Source: Gelatoporia subvermispora B (taxonomy: Eukaryota; Basidiomycota; Agaricomycetes; Polyporales; Gelatoporiaceae). From it: 50,289 nt of DNA. The stretch is from assembly GCA_000320605.2 (NCBI GenBank), contig KB445831.1, positions 1-50,289 of the forward strand, written 5' to 3'. Positions 23,441-35,079 of the stretch are shown here, piece after piece. Position 1 is the stretch's first letter. Each line of letters begins with the position of its first letter. The notes beneath the pieces were generated by a model that was not told where the DNA came from, did not search any database, and worked only from the letters and a program-made list of their open reading frames with translations. A program made the translations under genes and the position numbers.

Positions 23441-23761
23441 CACCGCGGACATAGATCCATGTCATCGGTTGGAACATTCACAGAACATGCTCAGGGTTGA
23501 GCCAATGTACCTCGATGATCGTGAAATTATAATACCATTGTGCGGGCATCTTCGGCACCTGCAGCATGCCCTGAAGTCGAAATGTTTTGGATGTTCTGTT
23601 CGGAGTATATTATAATCGACGTGCTCTCAGTTGAAAATATCTCGAAGTACCCTCAATTGTTCGTAAAATGCCCCCTGACTGCGATCAGCGAGTACATTGG
23701 CTCAAATCCAAGCATGTTCTTAGAGTTGTTCAGATCATAACATGGATCTTGGCCCGCGGTG
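23441..23761. mobile_element. MITE-like element with 22-bp terminal inverted repeats
   Basis: The ends are inverted repeats matching at 19 of 22 positions: the left end starts CACCGCGG and finishes AGATCCATGT, and the right end is its reverse complement. The ~320-bp interior has no supported reading frame. The other two tRNA units lack this segment and read straight through a CCTGTCTTTTACTGAG-like sequence, so this looks like a later insertion. TGT occurs on both sides and may be a 3-bp target duplication, though the exact boundary is uncertain by a few bases. Confidence 0.65.
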
Positions 23762-23950
23762 TATCTTTTACTGAGCCTCAAAAGTAAGCTTGTTCGTAAC
23801 CTCTTGAGTCATGTCTTTTGACAGAGTGTTATCAAAGGTGGATGAGAGGATACATGTCGTATATGGCGACATCCACCAGGGATTGGATGGTTTGATGCTT
23901 TCGCGAAGAGTCTGGTAGAAAACGAGATTCGGCAAAAGCGAGCATTAGAC

Positions 23951-23956
23951 AAAAAA
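23951..23956 (-). terminator. Pol III terminator, tRNA-Asp copy 3
   Basis: A run of six T on the minus strand lies four bases past the 3' end of copy 3. Confidence 0.7.
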
Positions 23957-23960
23957 GAAG

Positions 23961-24032
23961 CTCCCCAGCCGGGAGTCGAACCCGGCTCTTGCGCGTGACA
24001 GGCGCATGTACTATCCGATATACTACCAGGGA
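23961..24032 (-). tRNA. tRNA-Asp (GTC), copy 3
   Basis: Identical 72-nt sequence to copies 1 and 2. It is the last unit of the array, and its right flank joins the DPH4-like coding sequence about 100 bp further on. Confidence 0.95.
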
Positions 24033-24140
24033 TTGATAAATGTGGCCATACTGCACACCGTGTCCGTGGGCGGTCCCCTGTCCACATCTTGCAGCGACTT
24101 TCCTCCATCCTCGAACATCTCCGTGCCTGTCTTTTACTGA

Positions 24141-24759
24141 GCCTCGAAACATCCGTCCCCGCTGAGCTCCTCCAAGCTGGCGTCCCCGCCCCCATCTCCG
24201 TCCCCGCCGCCCGACTACTATGCCCTCCTCTCCATCCCGCCCTCCGCCTCCCCCGCCGACATAAAACGCGCCTACCACCGCCTGCTCCTCCGCTCCCACC
24301 CCGACAAGCAGCCCCGGCAATCTCCCTCCCTCTCCCCCCTCTCCCAACCCCTCGCCCGCGTCCGACATAGACCTCGTCAAACAGGCTTACACGACCCTCT
24401 CCTCGCCCGCCGCCCGCGCCGCGTACGACGCCCTCCTCCGCTCCTCCGCGCACGCGCACGCGCGCGGGCCCCGCCCGGCCGCCGTCATCTCCCTCGAGGA
24501 CTTCACGTGCTCCCCAGCCCCCGACGGCCCGAACAGCGACGGTCCGGGCCCTGCCCAGGTCCGCCCCGATGCGCCCCCGGCGGCCGAGTGCGCGTGGCGC
24601 CACCCCTGCCGGTGCGGCGGCGCGTACGTGATCACGGAGCGCGAGATGGACGCGGGGCAGCACCTCGTCGCGTGCGACAGCTGCTCCGAGGTCGTCTGGG
24701 TCGGGTACGAGCTCGCAGACGAGGATGCGGATGCAGACGCAGAGGGCGGGGGCTCATAG
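24141..24759 (+). pseudogene. DPH4-like J-domain/CSL zinc finger gene, damaged
   Basis: The sequence encodes a DnaJ domain followed by a CSL zinc finger, the layout of Dph4/DNAJC24, which supports diphthamide synthesis on elongation factor 2. The J domain opens with DYYALLSIPPSASPADIKRAY and carries the HPDK motif. In a different frame it continues SDIDLVKQAYTTLSSPAARA. The zinc finger has CRCGGAYVI and CDSCSEVVWVGYEL, with four cysteines. Two defects are visible. No in-frame ATG exists between the stop at 24138 and the J domain, exactly where the tRNA repeat flank ends. A frameshift is also needed in the C-rich tract at about 24310-24362, which has no usable GT-AG intron. It is either a pseudogene or an intact gene with a homopolymer assembly error and an undetected upstream exon. 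Confidence 0.7.
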
Positions 24760-27521
<2,762 letters not shown>

Positions 27522-28874
27522 GATGTGCGGCAAGAGCGACGGTGAGGAGGATGTGCGCCGCGGTGAGCGCAGGGGATGGAAAGGGGAGAGAAAGAGCAGA
27601 CGGCTTGGGAGGCGGATGGAGCGGGTAAACGCTCTGCTATCGTCTGCGGGCGTCTCGATGGTGGCGAACTTGCCAATCTAGGCAAGCTACCTCATATCTT
27701 ATGTAAGCGTGCCCCTAACCCCCGCGCTCTACTCGATCGCGGTTCGGTGCTCCTCCAGCCTAACTCCGCGCCCACCGACACCACCAGCCAGCTGGCTGCA
27801 TTCCACACATCGCCTTCGACTATGTCTGTGCTCGCCGCGCGCTGCCACCGACGGTGTGCGGGCAGCTCGGACGGGACGATGGCTTGTGTGCCTACCTATG
27901 ACGTAGCGGGCCATGATTGCATCGGGCATCTAGCCAGACCGCGTCGCCAGGCGTCTCCGTCCCAGCCAATCCCCGCCCGCCAATCCACACGGTTCTTGTT
28001 CCTATGTCCTGTTGTTTCTCCGCTGTTTATTCGGTACGCCATTCATGCTGTTGGTCTCATGTGGATGCGTGTAGCACAACCCTTTGCAGAGTTCCCCGGC
28101 TGGATGACTCGAACCGTCAGATTCTCGTTACAAGCACCTCCGAAGCCTTCTCACCCGAGTAGCCTCCGCTCAGCTCATTTGGCCGCTCTGTTCCCGTTTG
28201 CATCGCATCGGCTTCTCCACTCCCACTCTCGCCAATTCCCTGGGCTTTGGCTACCGGGCTCACAATGCGCCTTGTCGGCCACGAGGTCCAGACGCCGACC
28301 CGGGACTCGGCTCGTCCACTCGTGCGCTAGTGTCGTGTCTATCTCAAGTTTACGGCCATGCAGCTTTATGATGGCATTGGTGGTATCTTCAATAGTCACG
28401 GAGCACACGCTCAAGGACATGATGATTGATTTCGCGACACCATGGACATCCTGCTTTGACCGACTGAACCTTGCCCTCATTAAGTTCGGCTTCCTCCGAT
28501 CTGATACAATGAGCCCATTGAACCGGTGGGATGACAACTGCATCACTCGAGTGACAGGATACACGGATTGGAAAGATCTCTACTTTCGGACCGTCAAATC
28601 TCGCGTCTCAACGTCAGAAATCCTATCTTCTTGACAATCGGGCTCCTGCACCTCCTGCATCTGGGAATATTTGAGGCCACTCATTCAAAAGAGACTCTCA
28701 GAAACTCGGTCATCTACACTGCTGTCTGCTTGATACGTCGTGAATCTTCATCCTGCTGCATCCCTTGTGCCCCTACGGCAGTTCGCACCATTCCTTGCAT
28801 ACCATCTTGACGCGTCGCAGCGCCTGCACGCTGCGACTTTGTGAAATCGCGCACCTAGCAAGTCGAAAGACACC
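27522..28874. other. HOG1 upstream region with a doubtful long frame
   Basis: This 1.35-kb stretch should include the HOG1 promoter. A plus-strand frame of 352 codons (27576-28634) is open, but its composition is Ser/Arg/Pro/His-rich, it has no motif, and a 129-codon frame lies opposite. I consider both chance products of high GC content and leave them unannotated as genes. Confidence 0.4.
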
Positions 28875-29269
28875 ATGCTGGGGAAAGTCGTGCGATTCGA
28901 CCGCGTCCGCCGTGCCGACAAGTTGGCGCGCAGCCGATCCGCAAGGCTCTCAAACTCGCGGGGATCAGAGCCCCGCGAGACGCCACGCTGGCGCAGACCT
29001 AACCCTGCCAAACCTGGATTCCCTCCACTTCGAGCTCTAAGGGATTCTCCCTCCTTCCGGAAAGGCGGCCTCGAAGCCGGTCCTCCTTGCATTCTCCGCA
29101 AATACCTCTCGCGCTTTTCCAGCGCGCTGCGCGCCGCCCAGGGCGCATCCCCGCACACCAAGATCTCCGTGCCCACCAACGTCCCCGGACGCTAACACGA
29201 ACCCAGCTCGCGTCCGTCGACGCGCTTGCGCCCGAGCTCGTGGAATCTTTGAAAACGAGGACAACTTAA
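28875..29269 (+). pseudogene. N-terminal relic of the MYND-finger family
   Basis: A decayed copy in opposite orientation to the cluster at 11-15 kb. It starts at ATG 28875 with RVRRADKLARS, matching IVRRADKLARM of the intact gene. In a second frame ADLTLPNLDSLHFEL, a TAA stop, then GILPPSGKAASKPVLLAFSA align with the next 40 residues of the family; the TAA replaces a Gln codon. After another frameshift KYLSRFSSALRAAQGASPHTKIS matches the helical region. QLASVDALAPELVESL matches the segment about 90 residues further on, so the middle is deleted. No MYND finger follows. Confidence 0.8.
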
Positions 29270-29707
29270 ACGCGGGACGGTAGTTCCACCGCTCTCTGTT
29301 CGCAACCATTGGGGTTGCTGATCTAGATGCGGTGTCACGTCTCTTTGATACTTGCCTTGTTTCATTCGGATCCGCTTGTCACAAATTCGAGACCCATACT
29401 TGGAACAAAGGGAAGACATGGACTCGCGACGAAACATCCAAGGGCACAGAAGCTCCGACTACACCTGAATCTTTGGGTGAAAATGGATTGTACCTTGTAA
29501 TGCCTCACTGAAAATACCTAGTCGACGATGACCAGTCACCAGCCAATCACGGAAACTGTGCTCTATTCTTGGTTCCAAACCCGCAATTGGCTAGTCTGTG
29601 TCGTCCTCATCATTGATTGTCAATACACACGACACGCTGATGGGAGACTTTATCGCTAAGAAAGCGCAGAATTCGAGTTGACATGGGGATTCAACTCACT
29701 CAAAATC

Positions 29708-30235
29708 CACAGCTGCCGGTTGAAGGACTCAGCCGGAGACCACTAGAATCTAGATCGCAGAAGTAGGAATTATCTCTCACGTCTCTGAAGTCATACGCTC
29801 TCGGAATGCACAGGTGAGGCCGCTTTTCGTCCCTGCGTTTGTGGTGGGATCATGTCGCGCGCAGGTGTGCACAGCCTCCATGAGAAACTTCGCAACAGGG
29901 TCCGCGAAGATAGGGATCTGCGGATCCTCCGGGGTCGCCATAGGCCAATCACTCAAGCGCCGCCGCGACCGCATGACTGGTGAGGTCCTGACATTTGCTA
30001 CAGGCCTTCTAACCTCGTGCACAGTGATCCAGACTCGAATCCGTGTGGCACTACGCCTGAAAAAGGCGCATATGAAGAGGTGGAAACCAACCTCGGCACC
30101 ATCCCCGAACGGTCTCACTAGGCGATACCTGCGGTATACACGCGCTGATCCTCTGTTCCTTCTCCCGTATCCATCACAAAAGCTCTGAAGTCATGGCCGG
30201 AGCCGCGGTATGAATTCCAGCGACACCAGATACCA
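29708..30235. repeat. Diverged direct repeat, copy 1
   Basis: Shares extended similarity with 30423-30925 in the same orientation. Anchors are CACAGCTG, the segment from GAAGTAGGA through TCTCACGTCTCT, GTGCACAGCCT-CATGAGAA, a GGGTCCGCGAAG segment and GAACGGTCTCACTAGG. On the minus strand it could encode FADPVAKFLMEAVHTC followed by ARHDPTT. Identity is unknown; it may be the remnant of a gene or non-autonomous element. The surrounding 29270-29707 holds nothing I can support. Confidence 0.65.
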
Positions 30236-30422
30236 ACAGGCTCATGCTGATAAGATGACATACCAGCTGATGATGACAATCACCTCTACTTTGATTAGTG
30301 CCCAACTAATTTCGTACCAATCATCGATGGTCCAGTCAGACACACAGCACATGCTGACGAATTTTCATCAGTATGAAAGCGGAGAAATTGGCTTCATGTA
30401 GAGAAAAATCTTACATAGAACT

Positions 30423-30925
30423 CACAGCTGACCTGATCAAGGACCCAGCCGGAGCACGCTAGGTCGCGGAAGTAGGATGTTCCTCTCACGTCTCTAAAGA
30501 TATTCACGCTCAGAATATGCAAGTGAGGCCGAGCCTCCAGACTGCGTCTGTGGTGGGAACATGCTGCTTGCAGATGTGCACAGCCTTCATGAGAATCTTC
30601 GCAATAGGGTCCGCGAAGGTAGGTGCCTGCATATCATCCGTATTCTTCGAAAAGAAATGATTCGAGTACGAGCACGACCGCAAGAGGGTTCTATTTACAG
30701 TGGTTCTCGTGCTCTCTGTCAGTGACTGAGTGATGAATCGGAGTACACCCTGACTTCACACTTTCGTTTGTGATAGAGACTGTGTACGGAGTGGTGGAAA
30801 AGACTCGGCGGCTCATCCGAACGGTCTCACTAGGTGACACCCGCAGCGAACGTGCACGGATCCTCCGCACATCCTCCGTCCTCCATTCCAGGACTCGGAG
30901 CTGCAGTATAAATTCGACCAACAAT
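30423..30925. repeat. Diverged direct repeat, copy 2
   Basis: Partner of copy 1 at an offset of about 715 bp. The minus-strand peptide reads FADPIAKILMKAVHIC followed by KQHVPTT, close to copy 1, then runs into a stop soon after LTCIF. The right end is about 90 bp upstream of the CCCE-family gene at 31014, so the repeat may include part of its promoter. Confidence 0.65.
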
Positions 30926-31013
30926 CCACTCAGACTAGACTTGTGGCCTTGCGCAACACGACTAAATCCTCACTTCACCTTCACATTCACCCTCGAATCG
31001 ATAGTATAACAAT

Positions 31014-31538
31014 ATGTGCTCAGGAACATCGCACCGCCGCCGCGACGGCCAATCCTTCGATTCCTGGTTCACCGCGCAGATCCGTGGTCTCCTATCCGCG
31101 CCGTCCACCTCTTCCCTCAACAGCGCCTTCGGTCTCATCCTCGAGTCAGACGCCTCTGGCACTGTCAATGGGAAGACTGTCAACAAATCTGGGCTTCAGA
31201 GCGCGTTTGGAGCCTTGAAGCAGAAGTGGGATGTGTCTACCGGGAAGATCGAGAAGGCTAGTACGACGCCGGGAACGGATCAGAATGCGAGTAGTCCCTG
31301 GCGGAGCGTCCTTGGCGCGTTGGACTGATGTGTGTTGCTGCAGGCCGCCGTAAAGCTCACTTGGAAGTCCAATGGGAGACTGGTGTCGGCGTCCTGCAAG
31401 GCATGGTAAGTAGCAAGTCTATTGCTATCGCAGTCACGCATTCGGCTCAATGCACAATATTTCAGCTGCTGCGAGGATACCGGTGGGATCAAGATTGATT
31501 CGTTCGCACTTGACGGCGATGCGTCGCTCTTCAAGTGA
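31014..31538 (+). CDS. Small CCCE-family protein, copy B (unknown function)
   Basis: Three exons (31014-31286, 31344-31405, 31466-31538) encode 135 residues. The pattern follows copy A: MCSGTSHRRRDGQSF, LLSAPSTSS, SDASGTVNG, QKWD, TPGTDQN, AAVKLTWK, then CCCED and LDGDASLF before the stop. Intron phases are the same as in copy A. Intron 1 (31287-31343) begins with GC rather than GT; the following GT at 31291 would put exon 2 out of frame. No signal peptide is visible. It is convergent with the related gene at 31880 and downstream of the 500-bp direct repeat. Function unknown; an NTF2-like fold is my guess. Confidence 0.75.
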
Positions 31539-31879
31539 CCCGTCGACCTGGATCACTACTTTGTACAGATTATCAAATGTTTCGCGGCTGCAATCGTTGA
31601 ACTCTACCCCATGTTCATCATGACGCGCGCGTACCTTTCTACCGCAACCAAAGCAACGGAAGTGAATATTTTTTGTTATGCTATGTCATGATCCTCTCAG
31701 TCGATTCGAGTCTTATGTCATTGATACTGGTACGTAAAGTTACAAGGTTGGAATCGAGCCTCGGAATGCACTACAAGTACAGAAAATATGGGCGCATGGT
31801 TAATTGTATGCAGTATGTGTTTTGTGTTTGGGTGCCAGGGTATGCAGAGCCGAGAGGACGCCAGGTGTTCGGAATAAGA
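31539..31879. other. Convergent gap between two family members
   Basis: This 341-bp gap separates copy B from copy D and should contain their 3' UTRs. Nothing else is seen. Confidence 0.45.
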
Positions 31880-32572
31880 TCATTTGGTGAACAGGGACTC
31901 GTCGCCGTCCAATGAGAGCGAACTGATCCTCGTACCGCCACCCTCTTCGCGAACTCTGTGTTTTATGCATCGACGCATCAATAGGGAAAATATATGTGAT
32001 GAAGAAGGAGAAGGAAAACTCACGTGGCGGAAGCCTTGACCTGCACCTGACTCTCCGTGTCCTTGGGCGTAAACATAAATCGGGTTGCGGTCTGCATCAT
32101 CCAATTAGCGCCAATCTCACCGATCACATCAGTACGCCAGACTCACCTGTTGGCCCTCCTGCGGCTGCTCATCTACAAAACTCGCACTATCAGGTGTCCA
32201 CTGCTTCTGCAGAGCGAGCAGCGCGTCCTTGAGCCCCTCACGGTCGACCTCCTGCCCTGCGACGGTCCCTGCGGCGTCGCTGGTGAACATGTTCGAGAAG
32301 CGCGTGCTGAAGAGGTCGACGGGTCCCGGACCCATGCGCAGCCCTGCGAGCGGGCCGCCGGTGGGTCTGTTGAAGTGGATGTGTGGCGATGCGAGCAGCG
32401 TGCTCAATTGCGATTGGAGCCAGTCGGGCGATGGCACGGACATTGCAGACTGCGGTTGTTGTGCGAGGTGGGAGAGCGAGCGAGTGAGGTTTGGGAAGAG
32501 ATATGGAGGTGGCAATGTGGGTGTTGAGAGGAGGAGGAGAGTGAGTGCGCGAAGAGGAAGAGATGTGAGCAT
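31880..32572 (-). CDS. Secreted CCCE-family relative, copy D (unknown function)
   Basis: Three exons on the minus strand (32572-32147, 32091-32024, 31955-31880) encode about 189 residues. The N-terminus, MLTSLPLRALTLLLLS, looks like a signal peptide, which copies A and B lack. The core keeps the family pattern: DWLQSQLSTLLASP, SDAAGTVAG, LKDALLALQKQW, and the ending ISSLSLDGDESLF. Intron positions and phases (0, then 2) match the other members, which ties it to the family in spite of low identity. The Cys triplet is replaced by TVREE, so any metal or disulfide role of CCC is lost here. An inner ATG before SVPSPDW could give a cytosolic form. Confidence 0.7.
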
Positions 32573-32900
32573 GGCGGATGTACGATGCCGGCGAGCAAGC
32601 GGGTGTGCATGATGTCATCTGGTCGCATTGCGCGCCTCGCGGAACCAAACTCTATCGACGCGTGTTATTTCTCGATATACGCTCTCGCTCTGACCATTAT
32701 GTCTCATGTGCTATAGTTGGAAACACATCTTCGAAGAATCACGATGAACTTATCGACACTATCCGCACATATTGTCTGAGTACCATCCCTCTGAATCTAG
32801 ATGTATTTGCACATGCGTTCTAACTAAAATCCATTCCACTTCGATTCTTACGGACAAAACGCATGGCAAACTCCATTGAGTTCTAAAGTTTGATCATAGA
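32573..32900. other. Short gap upstream of copy D
   Basis: Contains the presumed promoter of copy D and the 3' side of copy C. No gene is supported. Confidence 0.4.
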
Positions 32901-33429
32901 CTACTTGAACAACGCAGCGTCTCCTTCCAGGGTGAGATCGTCGATGTGGTTTCCATCGCTCTCCTCACAGCAACTGATCGAAAGCAAGTGTATGAGTTCG
33001 ATACCTCGGGACCGGAGTTTGTAAACACGAACCAAGCTGCGCAGTACACCCGTACCAACTGGCCGCTACTAGAGAGCTTCCATACGAGTCTAACTGCTGC
33101 CTATATTCCAATCCGACATCAGCACGAGTACATCCACACTGCCACTGGTCAAGGGGACTCGCATTCTGGTCCGTGCCTGGCGTCGTCGGCGCCCTCTTCA
33201 TCTGTCCGCTCAAGTCCCACTTGTCCTTGAGCGCGACAAGCGCGTCCTTCAGGCTCGAACGGCTGACCTTTCGCCCGTTCACGGTCCCGTCCGCGTCGGG
33301 CCCGAAGATGCGATTGAACGTGCTGTTGAACGTTGCGGGTGACGGCGCGGAGAGCATCGTCGAAACCTGTGTCTTGAATCACGCCTCGAAGGACTGGCCA
33401 TCGCGCTTACGGTGCGAGCCGGAGCACAT
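32901..33429 (-). pseudogene. CCCE-family gene, copy C, with nonsense mutation
   Basis: Same structure as copies A and B, in exons 33429-33163, 33100-33033 and 32973-32901. It reads MCSGSHRKRDGQSFEA, then TGA where A and B have Trp (SWF, LWF), then continues in frame with FKTQVSTMLSAPS, DADGTVNG, KDKWD, TPGTDQN, AVRLVWKL, CCCEE and LEGDAALF. Apart from this one TGA and a GC donor at 33162, every exon is open, so decay is recent or the stop is an assembly error. The frame continues for 119 more codons after the stop. Confidence 0.75.
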
Positions 33430-33952
33430 GCTGCTTAGTAGTAGAAGTAGAATGTATGCGTTGATGAGTGCGAAGAGCGCCGCAGAAGTTGCGTTTGCGG
33501 GACGGGCTATTTATGCACGTCGTTCTGTAGAACACAATCCCGTCAATATGAAGCCTTGATCCTTTAATCCTTGCGTTGGTACGACTAATACGAACTACAT
33601 CGCCGGGGTCCGAACGCCCGAGGATCGGACACATAGACCGGAGTGTAGCTTAGACATGATTCGTCTCTGTGTGGATGCGACCGTTGAGACACACCCAAAG
33701 GATCCACTAACTCCAGGCTCCAGCCGGTATCCACGGAAATCAAGCCAGTCATTGGTGAGGATCGTACCACGCCCAGCCTTCTCAGACGACTGAAATGCAG
33801 GTGGCTGTACTAGTTTTGACGGCGAGCGCATTGATACCAGTTTGGGCGCATCCAAAGTTCAGCGCTGTGTCCCGAGCCGATGAAATACAGAAATGGTGAG
33901 ATGTAGCATTATGACACGAAATATAAACCGCGGCAATGATGCCACAATTCCA
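33430..33952. other. Gap without a supported gene
   Basis: This 523-bp stretch includes the upstream side of copy C and the 3' side of the next minus-strand gene. Only short frames without motifs occur. Confidence 0.4.
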
Positions 33953-34587
33953 CTAAGAACTTGAACACCGAAATTTGATCAGTACTTCGCAGACGCTCAT
34001 ACGACTGAACAGGGATGAGATTTTCGTGATGTCAATGTGGATACCGTCGAGCGAGAGGAATGACTGCGGGCCAAAGCGGAGCATGTCCTCCCAGAGGAGC
34101 GAGATAGTCTCGCGGATGCGGGGCATGTCGGGTGTCGCTGCGGACAGCGAGAAGATGAGCTCCTCGGGGGGGTGGGTGTAGTTCGCGATCTGCTCGACGG
34201 CGGTCACGACGACGGGCATCGTGGACGACGGTGCACTATAGTAGGCACCGTGGATGACGGCGAGGACGTTAAGAGCAAGGAGAAGACTCGGCGCAGAGGC
34301 TTCTGTTAGCCACCAGCTCCAGAGCACGCAAGCGGTCTGCTGTCGAGGCCGTACACAAGATGATAGGCCTGACGGGATCGATGCGCACTGTGATGTGATC
34401 ACGCGGACGGGTGCTCGGGCGTTGCATGCGACGCGCGCAGCGGACGCCGTACGATGTGCGCGGCGCGGCGGGGCTCTCTGCGAGGGTGTCGACGGCAGCG
34501 GGGTTGGAAGCCGGACGTTCGCCGCTGTGTAATGAGTAAGAGGTAGATATTGAATAACACTGTACTTGCCTGGGTTTCGGCGAGCAT
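33953..34587 (-). CDS. Hypothetical protein, about 197 residues
   Basis: Not recognised. My model has two exons, 34587-34566 and 34524-33953. The first ~75 residues are Arg/Pro/Ala-rich and possibly disordered. The second half looks like real folded protein: LLLALNVLAVIHG, YYSAPSSTMPVVVTAVEQIA, LIFSLSAATPDMPRIRETIS and SFLSLDGIHIDITKISSLF. The strand-loop layout in this half could belong to an F-box/LRR-like remnant, but I have no diagnostic motif. The small first exon and start are uncertain, and the gene may be a 5'-truncated relic. Confidence 0.4.
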
Positions 34588-35079
34588 ACAAGGCGGGCGC
34601 GTATGCATATTGTCAAGGCATTTTCGAGATGTGCAAGCAGGCAGCGCCTTCAGGACGTGCACGCGTTCATCTTGGCGGGATCGCCACTCCGAATGCGGGT
34701 AGCGTCGAATAAAAAGGATCAGCTCAGCACTCTAGACGAACGGGACAACGTCCTACGCTGCTCCAAGTCCTCACACACTCGCACGCGTATCCCACATCCT
34801 CTCAATCCACACCCGCTCCTCGCATTCAACCCAGTCCGTCTGCACCAGCGGTCGGGCGCAGCATCTTGTCGCCGTTGAGATCGTCGGACGACGGTCGGAC
34901 GCATGCCTGCTATCGTAGCCTTGCCACAGGACATATAACAACACAACGCTTCTAGCATCATCATTAATGAGCGGTACCGAACACATCGAAAGCAATCGAA
35001 GCACTGGTCGACAGACATCATGATATATCGTAATCCTCATGATCCTCATTAAGCCGCCAACGTGGACGCAATGCTGAGC
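34588..35079. other. Gap between two minus-strand genes
   Basis: This 492-bp gap contains the presumed promoter of the hypothetical gene and the 3' UTR of the secreted repeat protein. No gene is supported. Confidence 0.4.

Larger units (their letters stand above)
22736..24140. repeat. Tandem array of three tRNA-Asp repeat units
   Basis: Three units share sequence on both sides of a tRNA-Asp gene. Shared left flanks include a CCTCTTGAG-like segment, ATGTCTTTTGACAG or ATGTCTTTCCACAG, and CATATATGGCGACATCC-like sequence. Shared right flanks include GGCCATGCTGCA, a CCCGT/CCTGT-rich segment, and ACTGAGCCTCGA. tRNA to tRNA distances are 357 bp and 698 bp; the extra ~340 bp in the second interval is mostly an inserted element (23441-23761). 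A smaller duplication (GCCATGTCTTTCCACAGCAAT, twice in a row near 23127-23168) lies in unit 1-2. The tRNA genes are identical while the flanks have diverged. Confidence 0.85.

Noticed and set aside
22736..24140. CRISPR-like spaced repeats
   Set aside because: The repeated units are tRNA genes with homologous flanks at unequal spacing, in a eukaryotic genome.
23809..24663. Minus-strand frame of 284 codons over the DPH4-like region
   Set aside because: Gly/Arg-rich shadow antisense to the J-domain and CSL finger, also covering a tRNA gene.
27576..28634. Open plus-strand frame of 352 codons upstream of HOG1
   Set aside because: Composition is Ser/Arg/Pro/His-rich, it has no motif or splice logic, and opposite-strand frames of similar quality overlap. 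High GC content easily yields such frames.
33375..33390. TGA in copy C as a selenocysteine codon
   Set aside because: Paralogues have Trp here, no selenoprotein context exists, and dikaryotic fungi are not known to use selenocysteine. A nonsense mutation is simpler.
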